DNA from: Liquidambar formosana
Taxonomy: Eukaryota; Streptophyta; Magnoliopsida; Saxifragales; Altingiaceae
Length of the DNA: 64,000 bases
Assembly (NCBI GenBank): GCA_039720395.1
Contig: CM077823.1
Location: forward strand, 10,620,107 to 10,684,106
Direction: 5' to 3'
The notes beneath the pieces are model-generated. The model saw only the letters and a list, made by a program, of their open reading frames with translations. It had not been told where the DNA came from and did no database searches. The translations under genes and the position numbers were made by a program. Of the stretch, positions 25,216 to 36,901 are shown piece by piece (within the stretch, counting starts at the first letter, position 1; each line of letters starts with the position of its first letter).

Positions 25216-25785
25216 ATTTAGGGATTGATTGACTAGCTTAGTTTGAGATTTCTACGTTTGATGCTTTTTCAGACATTGTTTTGGTGGTGGTGTTTACTGA
25301 GATTATGGTGATGGGCATATTATATTTTAGAAAAATATCTTTCATTTCAATTAATATCCTTGCTTTGTTGTGTAAAAGAAAAATGGAAAAAGAGGAAAAA
25401 AAGTCTGCCTACCGACTTGAGTCTCTTACATTATTAATTATTTCATCCATCCCAATAATTACATCTTTCTACAAGAATTTTTTGGTAATTTGAATCCAAT
25501 GTATTGTTCTCTAATTCATTTAGAGTTTAGTTAGAAAAGTATTTTAGTTGCAAAGTGTGTTATTGATTTCTACGCATACTCAATATTTTATTTAGGGATT
25601 GATTAACTGGCTTAGTTTAAGAATTCTGCATTTGCTGCTTTTTCAAACATGGTTTTGGTGATGGTGTTTACTGAGATTATGGTGATGGGCATACTATATT
25701 TTAGAAAAATATCGTATGTTTCAATTAAAATCCTTGCTTTGTTGTGTAAAAGAAAAATGGAGAAAGAGGAAAAAAAGTCTGCCTA
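25216..25785 (+). repeat. Direct duplication, period about 374 bp
   Basis: ATTTAGGGATTGATT at 25216 and 25590 begins two similar blocks of about 190 bp ending near AAAGTCTGCCTA. Each contains GAGATTATGGTGATGGGCAT. Confidence 0.85.
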
Positions 25786-26399
25786 ACTCTCCACAAACAG
25801 TGAATGAGCTCTCACCTTCATTCTCCCTCTCTTTCCTCTTCTTAAACCTATTTTCAAATTTCAATTTCCTCCCCTTCTCATCCTCTCCATTGCTTTTCGA
25901 ATGTGATCGACAAGAAGCTTCGCCACAGCACCTTCGGAAGGTAATTTTCAACTCTCTCACCATTTCCTACATTTTTTTCCATCCCATCTCATGTTCTATT
26001 TTCTCTTCTCTTTCTTTCACGGACATACAAAAACTCAATTCAATTTTTAAGGTTTTACTTCAAAATTGTTCAGTGCTAATTTTTTTTCAAAATTATTTCT
26101 ATTCTTCTTTACCTCTAAAAAAAATTGTTTACCTTATTATGTGTTTCCATTGCTTTCGATTATACAAGTTTATTGGATCCGGTCTGAAGTTTGGTATCAT
26201 AGCTTATTTTCCATTTGAATTGCATTTGTTATTGTTTACTATCCACTGGTTCTTTCTTTTGCAATGTTTGGGATTGCTTCTTTCTTTTCATGGTGGTTGT
26301 GTGGAGACCCACATGGTCATAATGGTGGTGCCATTACCACCATTGTTGGTACTATGCAATATGATGTTTACTTAAATTGTTAGGTAGTTGTATATTTTC

Positions 26400-27120
26400 T
26401 TTAGGGTAGTAATGTGAGAAAAATCAATACTTTTACCAGACACACTAATAAATTTGTTTGCTTCAAATTTCCATTAGGAAAATTATTTAGAAGTGGTAAT
26501 ATAATTTTCTCTTCCTTACATGCATTTTTCACTTCTATTTCTCTAATTTGTAAAATCTGTAATTTTTTTTCCCTTTTAAATTTATGATCTTCTTTCAGTT
26601 AGGTTTGTTTAGATTGATCTATCATTTTGATTCTGGTTTATAAGCATTCGCAATCGTCAAACATTAAATCTTTGGATGCATAGGAAACACACAGGAAACT
26701 GAGATAGTCCATTCATGCGGATTACATTATATTCTCTAATTTGGTTTGGTGAAATTAGTTGTTATTTAACAGGTCAATTGTTAGATAAATTATATTCTCC
26801 ATTGATGTTACTTATTACTATTATTTGATTAGTTTTTTCAATAATCTTATCGCATGTCTAGTCCTTTTTTTATACTATTATTAAGGTGATCTTTGGTGTG
26901 CTTAGTGTTGTTTGTTTCTTCCGATGAACTTTTATTTAGGGTAATTTTAATAGTTATTATTTTACCCCTCCCAAATAGGACACTATAGAGGTCAAGTCAA
27001 TTTGTTTACACTATTACATTGAATATGGTTATACCAATATTATCAGGTACATTACCCACACTCTTCACTTTATGTTAAGTGGCTTACCATATAGATCTTC
27101 CTAATTTTTTGAACATTAGA
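26400..27120. other. No gene seen
   Basis: AT-rich sequence without recognisable coding, repeats or RNA. Presumably a leader, intron or flank of the Helitron gene. Confidence 0.5.
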
Positions 27121-30100
27121 TGAAAATTCAATCACAAATCCTCCCCAATCCTCATGTTTGAAGTGTTCCCAACTATTAGCTCGACATCGTACGATGCAAC
27201 TCCTATGAATCAAAAGGGGCTTATTTCCCATAAACGCCACAAACTCTTTGTGTGGCCTTCATTGTGCAACTAGGATGGTTTGTGAAGGACCCATAGGACA
27301 TAATACCCCTTCAACGAGCTATCAACAACACTCTAATGGGCATAATGAATTTACATTCATTTTAGATGAGAAGCATGCGACCACAACGTCACTTTATATT
27401 GGTAAGACACGTTTTAATACTTTAAATAATAGTAATCATTGGTTATGAAGTCACCTTTGTTTGTTAACTTTGACTTCTTAATATTAGGTGAAAGTTCAGT
27501 TGCACAATTGCCTCAAGCATCCACACCATCCATGTTATCCTCTCATTTATTACCTCAACCATCTAGGATGCAACTATTACGACAAAGAACTATATTAGTG
27601 AATGCATTCAACGTAATTGAGGATTCTATAATAGATGAGGGTAATAATATGAACTCTTACTATGTAGTTTTAAACTTAGATAATTGTTTCATTTCTCTTA
27701 CACAAATTTTTATAGGAATACAACTACCTCCCGCTCATACTAACACAACTAGACGACACATCTTTACTCAGCGTTAGATATTTTGTTCACCTACTTCTAC
27801 ATGTCTTAATTGTGGTGCCAGAATGTGGGTTCAGGAGAGGACCTCATGGAGTTCCATGAGAAATCCATAATTTAATCTATGTTGCCAAAATGGAAAAGTT
27901 GATATCCCATTGTTATTGCAGACACCTCTGTTCTTACAGGAACTATTTGAAGGAAAACACGACATTAGAAGTTCAAAGTTCAAAAAGCTAGCTAGAACTT
28001 ATAATGCAATGTTTTCCTTTACCTCAATGGGAGGAAAAATTGATCGGAGTGTGGTGGATGGTCGAGGCCCTTATGCTTTTTGAATTAGTGGAGGGAACTA
28101 TCATAAAATAGGGTTGCTATTACCCCCATAAGGTATCACGCCAAAATTTTCCCAACTATATATTCATGATACACATAATGAGACCCAGAATAGAATTGAT
28201 GCAATGGGGAACAACACTTATGTGGGCCAAGTTAACACTTTGGTCATTCAAGGGTTAAAGTCGATGCTTTATGAGATTAATCCTTATGCCAATGTTTGTC
28301 AAAGTGCCTGTCAATTACTTGATATAAATCAAGTGCAAGACTTGCGCATAAGAATTCTTGAAAGTAGATGTGGAAATTGGAGACAATATGTGCATCCAAC
28401 GAGTGATGAAGTGGTAGCCTTGATGGTTAGAGATGGTTTTGAAAATGTTTATCATTGTGATATTATCATCTCTACTTTTGACCAGAGGTTACAAAGGATT
28501 AGTGAGATACATCCAAGCTATATGCCTCTAGAATATCCATTATTGTTCCCTTATGGTGAAGATGGGTGGAGAATAGGAATACCTTATCAAGTAGGAAGTG
28601 TCCCTGCCAAGTCTGTTTGAACTACAGTATCCATAAAGGAATTTTATGCATTTAGATTACAATATCGTGAGTCGGAAGGCAAAACACTTTTACAAGGTGG
28701 TCGTGTTTTCCAACAATATATTGTCGATGCTTATGCGGTTATTGAAGAACAACACTTAAAATGGGTAAGAGACAATCAAAAGACGTTGCGTGCTGAACTT
28801 TACCAAGGATTGCAAGATGCTGTTGTAGCCGGAAATAGTATTCCTGGTGCTATTAGAAGACGTTTCATCCTTCCATCTTCTTTCATTGGTGGACCACGAA
28901 ATATCATCTAAAACTATCAAGATGCTATGGCTATATGCCAATGGGTTGGTCTACCAGATCTTTTTGTTACTTTCACATGCAATCCAAGATGGACTGAAGT
29001 AGGCATGGCTATTTCTTTGATACCATCTTAACGGCCAGAAGATAGGCCTGATATTGTTGCTCGAGTTTTCAAAATCAAATTAAAATAACTACTTCATGAT
29101 TTCAAAGTTCAAAAGATGTTTAGAACTGTAGTTGCCGGTAAATCTACTACACATTTCTCTTCTTTTAATATATCACATCTCATTATTGTCTATCCTAATT
29201 AATTGCATTTCTTACCATACATGTTCTTTCTTAATGTATCACTTCTTATTATTGTTTTTCTTAATTAATTGCATTTTTTACCACACATGTTCTTTGTAAT
29301 AGATCTTCATATTATTGAATTCCAAAAGCAAAGACTACCACATGCTCAAATTCTTCTTACATTGTCAAGTAATCATAAGATAAATCTACTACACATCTCT
29401 CTTTTTTTAATATATCACATCTTATTATTGTCTATCTTAATTAATTGCATTTCTTACCATACATGTTCTTTCTTAATGTATCATATCTTATTATTGTCTA
29501 TCTTAATTAATTGCATTTTTTACCACACATGTTCTTTGTTATAGATCTTCATGTTATTGAATTCCAAAAGCGAGGACTACCACATGCTCACATTCTTCTT
29601 ACATTGTCAAGTGATCATAAGATAAATTCAGCAAAGGCTATTGATTCTATTGTTTGTGCTGAACTTCCTAACCAGTAGACAAATCCTCTTGCATATGAAA
29701 TAGTTGGTCGATGCATGATCCATGGCCCTTGCGGTGTACTTAATCCAAATGCACCGTGTATGGTTGATGGAAAGTGCACAAAAAGATACCCAAGAGATTT
29801 TTGTGATGAAACCACTTTTGATGGTAGTGGTTACCCAGTATATTGTCGTCGTAATGATGGCAACACGATTGTTGTTAATAACATTGTGGTCAATAATAGA
29901 TGGGTAATCCCTTACAATCTAGAATTGGTGATGCGATTTGATTGTCATATAAATGTAGAGATTGTAAGCTATTTTAGAATAATAAAGTACTTATACAAGT
30001 ACGTTCATAAAGGCCCAGATAGAGCAACTATTGTGATTGAAGATAATAATGTTGCAGAACATGCTTCTGGTCATCCCCAACAATTTCGTCAGGTCGATGA

Positions 30101-32160
30101 AGTTAAGCAATATTTAGACTGTCGTTACATTTCATCTTCTGAAGCATGTTGGCGGGTCTTTGAGTTTGATTTGTAACAATGACATCCTACAGTTGAGCGC
30201 TTGCAATACCATTTAGAAGACCAACAAAGTTTGATCTTTAGTGATGATGATATTCCTCAAGATGCCATTTCAAGATCTACTATTGATAAGACTATGCTTA
30301 CTTAATGGTTTAAAGCAAATGAGGAACACCCAGATGCACGTAATTTGATTTATGCTGAATTCCCATGTTCTTGGGTGTGGAAGAGTGAAATAAAGAAATG
30401 GATTATACGGCTAAGTGGTAATACGATTGAAAGATTACCTTTTACTCATCCTACCTCTGGTGAGCGATATTACCTTTGTATGCTACTTCATATTGTTCGG
30501 GGAGCTACATGTTATAAACATTTGCGAACTATTGATGGGATTGAGTATCCAACATTTAAGGATGCTTGTATTGCACTTGGTCTTCTTCATGATGACAACA
30601 AATGGAGTGAAGCTCTTTTGGAAGGAAATACATAGGCATCCGCAAACCAACTACGGCATATGTTTGCAACAATGCTAATATTCTGTGAAGTTACAAATCC
30701 ATGTGACCTATGGGCTAAATATTGCGAAATATTTGTAGATGATTTGTATTTAAGGTCAATAAGAGAATTGGGTAATATGGCACTAGAATTGCCACATGAT
30801 GAGTTAAAGAACATGGCGCTATGTGAAATAGAAAACATCTTGAACAAGAGTGGTAGGTCTTTACGGGAATTCCCTGGCATGCCATTTCCTATGCTTCGAG
30901 AATGACATGTAATTGTAAATAAGCTTATTCGTGAAGAATTAAGCTATGATGCTAATTCTTTGTTACAAGAATTTCAAATGTTGCATGTTAAATTGAATAT
31001 TGAGCAATTGTTGGTATTTGACATCGTCATGCATGCATGCACAAATAATATGAGTGGATTGTATTTTGTGTATAGAAGCAGTGGGATTGGGAAAACTTTT
31101 TTGTGGCGGACTATTATTGCAAAGTTACAGAGTGAGCAAAAAATAGTCCTTGCAGTTGCATCTTCAGGCATAGCATCCCTCCTTTTACCTGGAGGAAGAA
31201 CAGCACATTTCCGTTTCAAAATTCCGATAAACCTTCATGAGTCGTCAACTTGCTCCATTAGCATACAAAGCCCTCTTGCTGAGTTGATTCAAAAGGCGCA
31301 CTTAATTATTTGGGATGAAGCGCCAATGATTTAATGCTATGCATTTGAAGCAGTTGATCGAATTTTTCGTGATTTGATGAAATTTAATGGTCTACATGCT
31401 TTAGATAGAGCATTCAGTGGCACAGCAGTTCTATTTGGAGAAGACTTCAGGAAACTTTTACCTGTTGTTCCAAAAAAAAGCAGAGAAGGCATTGTTGTAG
31501 CTTCATTGCAAAGATCGGATCTTTGGGCAGAATGTCATGTTTTTCGTCTCACTACTAACATGCGTGTTTCATTAGGTAAACTTACTTCATTACACATGTC
31601 AAATCATTGGCTAGAATGTCCTGTTTTTCCATCCCATAACTAACATGTATGTTTCATCAGGTAATCTCACTGATGAAACCCGTAAGGAAGTTGAAGATTT
31701 TTCAAAATGGATACTTGATGTTGGAGATGGAATTTTGCCCAGTTTGCCATTATCAGCAAATGGTGAGTCTAATTGGATACGAATCCCGAATGATCTTCTC
31801 ATAAAAGACCAAGGACGAGGAATTCAAGTATTGATTGATGACATATATCCTAATTTAAAGGAACATTATCTTGATAGTTCCTATTTACAAAAGCGTGCAA
31901 TCCTTGCGCCTAAGAATGTTGATGTTGATGAAATAAATTAAAAAATGCTCTCTTTAATCCCCGAGCCGACTCGATGTTGCTTAAGTGTTGATGAAAGCTG
32001 TTGTGGTGATGGCAATTTATCTAAATAAGATAATATGTACCCCGTTGAATACTTGAACTCTTTGAAGGCTAATGGAATTCCTGATCATTACTTAGCCTTT
32101 ATTTTAAATCCTACTAAAGATTTTTGTTGGCTTCAACAAATGTTATTTCTCTAACTGACA
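27121..32160 (+). pseudogene. Helitron Rep-helicase (RepHel), decayed and 3'-truncated
   Basis: Rolling-circle transposase of a Helitron. Family features follow in order: a zinc-finger-like start (CLNCGARMW near 27800); GRGPYAF and LYIHDTHNE (28060-28170); the Helitron_like_N region with LEYPLLFPYGEDGW (28529-28570), LLQGGRVFQQYIVDAY (28690-28735) and FILPSSFIGGPRN (28864-28900); the Rep HUH motif GLPHAHILL (29576-29602); the two-tyrosine motif KYLYKYVHKG (29987-30015); and a PIF1 helicase with Walker A SSGIGKTF (31078-31100) and Walker B IIWDEAPM (31304-31327). At least ten in-frame stops (for example after GRGPYAF, FDL, TMLT and DEAPMI) and frame changes break it. The helicase stops near 32160 before its last motifs. 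No 5' TC or 3' hairpin-CTRR end was found. Confidence 0.9.
29139..29622 (+). repeat. 242-bp duplication spanning intron and HUH exon of the Helitron
   Basis: AATCTACTAC occurs at 29141 and 29383. Each 242-bp copy contains an AT-rich intron-like part, an acceptor-like TTCTTTGT..ATAG, and a short coding piece. The first coding piece reads RLPHAQILL and the second GLPHAHILL, so only the second keeps the HUH histidines. Confidence 0.85.
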
Positions 32161-32890
32161 TTGGAAAGAATATTTGGTGCATATATGGCTTTTAAAACTC
32201 AAACTTTTATTTTACCTATAACTTAGGTAAGTTAATTCTTCTTAAATAACTTTGCTCTAGGTTAAGACGAGCTATATAGCTTGGCTTAGGTCAGCTTTTT
32301 TAGAGTAATATTTATAAGATTTTATGATACATCCTTGTCTTTATTTCTATATCACCTTATTAGTGAGTTTGATGAGGAGTATTCTGTTGGACTGTCTTAT
32401 GGAAATCAAAATTTTAACCATTTCTTTTTAAAATTGTTTTTAGATGCCCCAAAAATGTTACCACTCTATTACCCATGCTGTTCTTACTAATTATCGGCTA
32501 TAATGGGCATTTCTTGGTATCTATTTTTTCTTAACCATCAATTTCAGTTAAATATGTTGGTCTATTTTGGGGAATCTGAGAAAAAGGAACATAAAAATTT
32601 TTAACCATAAGTCTAGAATATGTGTATGATTGGATATGTGCTCTTTCTTTTCTTTCTTCATCATGGGTAGGATGGGGAGGTGGGAAAAGTCATTGGACCA
32701 CACATCGGCATGACTGATTAGATATGTGCTCATTTCAACTGTTGCAATACCCAACTGCCAAGACCTATATATCTTCCCTTCAATTTTTTTTGTTTACTTG
32801 TCTTATTTATCTCTTGTAATGCATCGGCTTGTATTGAAATTCCATGCTATTTTAGTTAATAAAATAACACTGTATTTGTCTTGTTCATTT
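32160..32890. other. No gene seen
   Basis: AT-rich sequence between the Helitron helicase remnant and the downstream exon-like fragment. It ends in an acceptor-like TTGTTCATTTAG at about 32881-32892. Confidence 0.45.
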
Positions 32891-32892
32891 AG

Positions 32893-33172
32893 ATTATAGC
32901 TTTAGAGCAACCTAATGAGCAAGAGCCAATTCCTGGAGCAAGTAGTATGATGAACCAAGCAAGAAGAGCAACAGCAGTAGCATTTGCTAATGAACCTAGT
33001 TATGGTGAGATCCCCCCTCCCCCAGTGAGAGCAGCCATTGTGGAGATATTGCAAGGGGGACAGATGATGTTACACCTGAAATTAACCTTGAGGCCCTGGC
33101 TGAGTTGTTGGAATCAATGTTTCCACCACCTTCTGGTGGGAATCCAGAAGAAAACAGCATTTAGACTCATCT
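32893..33172 (+). pseudogene. Unidentified last-exon fragment with frameshift
   Basis: After an acceptor-like TTTAG the frame reads IIALEQPNEQEPIPGASS and NEPSYGEIPPPPVRAAIVE. After a one-base shift inside a run of G it continues DDVTPEINLEALAELLESMF, ending at a TAG. The composition (acidic, Leu-rich helix, Pro-rich hinge) and sharp end look like the last exon of a cellular gene, followed to about 33690 by 3'-UTR-like text. No upstream exons are nearby, so I read it as a gene fragment captured or stranded next to the Helitron. I do not recognise the family. Confidence 0.45.
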
Positions 33173-33699
33173 CCAGACTAGCATGTGCAACAAGTGAGTT
33201 TGAAAAAACTTGCTATGCAAAAAATATAGGCCCAAAAAATGGTACAGATTAAAGGTTGGATGGTAGCAAATCCTGAATGTGGTTATTGTGACTATTTATT
33301 TGGGGGCGGATGCTAGTTTTGGACGAAAAAAAAAAATAATAATAATAATGTGACTGAATAAATGAATTTGAATTTATAGTTGTATCTTTATGTGCAATTA
33401 CTAGAATTTTCTTGGTGTCATGTTTTTCGGACACTGGTGGGTTAGTGACGAGACTCTAGATTATGCCATTCACAAAGAAATTCCATTGAACTGGCGACCA
33501 AGTGGATGAAATTGCCTGGAATTTGATAGCAGTGAAGGTCGAATGCATTGGTGCAATCACTCTGGCCTTCTTCTATGAAATATGACAAACCTACTTGTTC
33601 GTTCTTGCAGAATTTAAATTGTCTGCTTGTTTGTTTTAGAGAATAAACTGCCACAAGGGGTTGAATTTTGGGCTTTAAAAATTAGAGTGTTTGTTTCTT

Positions 33700-34186
33700 A
33701 TCAAATATTGTTTAGTATTGTGTGTGTGTAAAAGGAGGGGGAAATCACAAACACAACCCAACTTAGTGATGAGAGAACGCACAGCTAATGTTAGCAGCAT
33801 GTGCTTGCTAGTAGGCTTTATCTGCTAGTACGTCTATATATTGAAAGATTTCTCCACTCCACTGACTGGCATCACTTCTCCACCCATTTCCGTCACTTAC
33901 CATCCCTATGGATCCATCAATCACCATACCTACACCCATCATTCCCACATTAGTTACCATACTTGCATCGATCCATCACTCGAGCAAGTTTTTCATGTAA
34001 TTGTGATGTGGCCACGTAACATTATAAGTTGATGAGAATGAAGTAAAGTGAGATTGTAAGATCAAAAAATATTTTGACAAACTCATTTTACATCACTCTT
34101 ATTGGCTTGTGATGTAGAACAAATTGCGTATAAATTCATGGAGGACTTAAAAGCGTAAGAAGTCTAAGAGAAGGGATCCAAAATTG
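33700..34186. other. No gene seen
   Basis: Unremarkable sequence between the exon fragment and the first long-TIR element. Confidence 0.4.
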
Positions 34187-35853
34187 GTGTTCGGGATTCA
34201 GTGTTGAGCTGATGTTTTGTTGGCACTGTGCCAAGGTGGTTTAGATCGCGCCACATGGTGCAGCCTTTCATCCAACGGCTGAAGCAACTCCATTTGATAA
34301 AACGACCCCAAGCTTCGCGTTTTGAGTCCAAAACACAAAGTTAACGGCCGTTATATGAAAAAACGCTGCAAGCCCCTCGCCGTCGATTCATTGAACTTCT
34401 CTCTCTATTACCAAACAAACCCCATCACCGTCGATTCCCTCCTGTCGAGCCCCTCGCCATCAAGCCATTATCTTCATTGTCAAACCCACCCCGATTGATT
34501 CCCTTCCCGTCAGCCTCCTCGCCGGTAGATCTTGCCGTCGAGCACTACAAGTCAAATCTCACCGACAGCCCTCACCGCTGGTCCTCTCGTCGCCGTCGAT
34601 CTCTCGCAGCAGTCCTTGACGAGCTTGATTCTTGGCGACGGGGTTTTTTTTTATCTCAGCGGGAAGATGGAGATGAACGCCATCACAGACGAACTCATCC
34701 AACCCAATTCGGAAACCCCACCGTTGGGTTTTGCAAAACTGACCTCACAAGGCAAATATTGAGCTCCACCTTAACGAATAACGATGGCACGCTTTAGATC
34801 AACACCCGAAACAGAGCACGACGGCTAGATTAGGGCGCAAGATGGGTGTTTATGGTGGCTGCGAGATGGGTGCGTGAGATGGGTTTATAGTGATGGTGTT
34901 TATGTTGGCTGTGAGGTGTGTTTCAACGGCGGTGACCCTATCTTGCCGACTAACTGACTGTCCTTCCCCGCCAGTTCCATTTTGGGTCCCTTGGAGATGA
35001 ATGCCATCATCGGAGAATCCATCAAACCCAAGTTGAAAAAAAATAGCACAAATCTAGCAGATGGATGCGTGAGATGGGTGTTTATGGTGGTTGCGAGATG
35101 GGTTTATGGTGATGGTGTTTATGGTGGCTGCGAGGTGCATTTCAACGGTGGCGGCCCTATCTCGTTGACGAACTGACTCTCCTTCCCCGCTGGTTCCGTT
35201 TTGGGTCTCTTGGAGATGAATGCCATCACCAGAGAATCCATCAAACCCAAGTTGAAAAAGAATAGGGAAAAAAATAGCACAATTTAGGGGTTACAAGGAT
35301 GCCGCCGACCATTAAAGAAGGAGGCAGCGCCGGCGGTGGGTTCCTTGTTCCTTTATTTATTATTATTATTTTTTATTTATTTTTTTAATTTACAATTTAG
35401 GGGTCTTGATCTTAAAGAAGGTGGCAGCGTCGACGGTGGGTGTTAACCAGTCCCTACTGCTTCTTCCTTTCTCCTTCGATTTTTTTTTTTTTTTTTTGGG
35501 TTGTTTTCTGAGATCTACCACCTCCGTGGTTTTGGTGTGAAAGGGTAAGCATTGGGAGATGGTAGGGGAGGCCATGCGGTAGGGATGGTTTCATTGGAAT
35601 AGGTGACGAATTTGGGGTTTTGGTGGGGGTGAAAGAGGTGACGGCGGGGAAATGGCAGAAAAACAGTGTTTTTGGGCGCTTTTGGAGTAACGGTGAGATA
35701 TGCCGTTAACGGTGCGTTTGGGAGCCAAAACGCATTGAGTGGGGTCGTCTTATCAAGTGACATTTTTTACCGTCAGGTGAAAATCTATGCCACGTGTCGC
35801 AATCCTCGACACCTTGGCACAGTGCCGAGAAAACATCACCTTCGTACTGAATC
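34187..35853. mobile_element. Long-TIR Mutator-like non-autonomous element A
   Basis: About 170 bp at the left (34187-34356: GGATTCAGTG, GGCACTGTGCCAAGG, GCCACATGGTGCAG, TTGATAAAACGACCCC, GTTAACGGCCG) is repeated inverted at the right (35698-35853). The interior is clearly GC-richer than the surroundings, with CCGTCGATTCCC-type words and an internal 232-bp duplication. No transposase is present. The ORFs inside look like chance frames. Its right end abuts element B. Confidence 0.75.
34841..35304 (+). repeat. 232-bp tandem duplication inside element A
   Basis: GATGGGTGTTTATGGTGG starts at 34841 and 35073. The copies share GGAGATGAATGCCATCA and AGAATCCATCAAACCCAAG. Confidence 0.9.
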
Positions 35854-35862
35854 AGATTCAGT
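35846..35862. repeat. 17-bp palindrome at the junction of elements A and B
   Basis: ACTGAATC-A-GATTCAGT: the inverted terminal words of element A and element B meet with a single A (35854) between them. Confidence 0.9.
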
Positions 35863-36883
35863 GCTGAGATGAGATTTCTCGGTACTGTGCCGAGGTGCCT
35901 CTAGATTGCGACACGTGGTGCAGCATCTCACCCGATGGCAGGAGAAACTCCACTTGATAAAATGACTCCAAACCTATGCGTTTTGACTCCCAAACGCAAG
36001 TTAACGGCAGCTGCTCACCGTACCCCCAAAACTCTAGTTTGGAACTTCATCACCGGTGCCGGAACTCCATCGTTTCTGGTTTGAAATCCTTTGCGCTTTG
36101 TTTTTTTTTTCTTCTGGTCTTTCTTCTTCTTTGTCCATTTGCACTTCTTCTCTCTATTCATTTTGATCTCCTCACCTTTTTTTTTAATACTTTCTCTCTC
36201 CTGCCTTTTCCTTTCTATCTGTCTCAAATTCCCCATATCTCCTTCTTCTTAAGCACATTCGTCCAGCACACTCGCTTCCCAAACCCACCATCAGTAATTG
36301 TACGAGATGATCTTCACCGCCGGATCCAAATGATCTGCTATGGTTTTCTGGCGTGCACTCCATTTCTGGCTCGGGCTCAAGCTGACGCTGCTGGAGAAAG
36401 AACAAGGGTAGAAGGGGGCCATGAAATGGATGGAAAGCAAAATAGATGATGTAAAATTGTTCCCCTGTCGGTGTGAAACCCTAACCCCTGCCGTCGATGA
36501 ACCTCACATCGTTCGTCGTCCCCGGGGTTCTCCCCTCTAACCTTGATCGCCGGAAAACATGGAGATGTAAGGTGATGTGGGCATGGGTTCTTGGCCATGT
36601 TGTCGTCGCCGGACCGCCATTTGGACTCGCCACGGTGAAGCATTCACCCGCTAAGACCCACCTTCAGATCTAGATCCAGATCAGACCGGAATAGAGCGAA
36701 TCGTTTTTGAGTGTGAGGATGAGAAAACGCCGTTAACGTTCCTTGTTGGGATGAAAACGACCAAGACTGTCGCCGTTTTTTTGAGCTCGTTCCCTTCGGT
36801 CGTCATGTCAGTAACTCTTCCACGTGGCGGGATCTGGATGCACCTTGGCATGGTGTCGCACCTAAGCACTGAATCCGGACGCC
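35855..36883. mobile_element. Long-TIR Mutator-like non-autonomous element B
   Basis: Left TIR 35855-36010 (GATTCAGTGCTGAG, GGTACTGTGCCGAGG, GCGACACGTGGTGCAG, GTTAACGGCA) and an inverted right TIR at 36726-36883 (CCGTTAACG, CCACGTGGCGGGATCTGG, CACCTTGGCA, GCACTGAATCC). Same family as A but with a different interior. Degenerate direct repeats lie outside the pair (ATTGGTGTTCG before A, ATTGATAGTTCG after B), which would fit one insertion of the A+B unit, but the match is imperfect. Confidence 0.7.
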
Positions 36884-36901
36884 CAAATTGATAGTTCGCA
36901 T

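Noticed and set aside
36015..36449. Overlapping ORFs of 73-157 codons on both strands inside element B
   Set aside because: They are low-complexity (Phe/Leu or Lys runs from a TTTCTTC-rich stretch), lie between TIRs and resemble no protein family.
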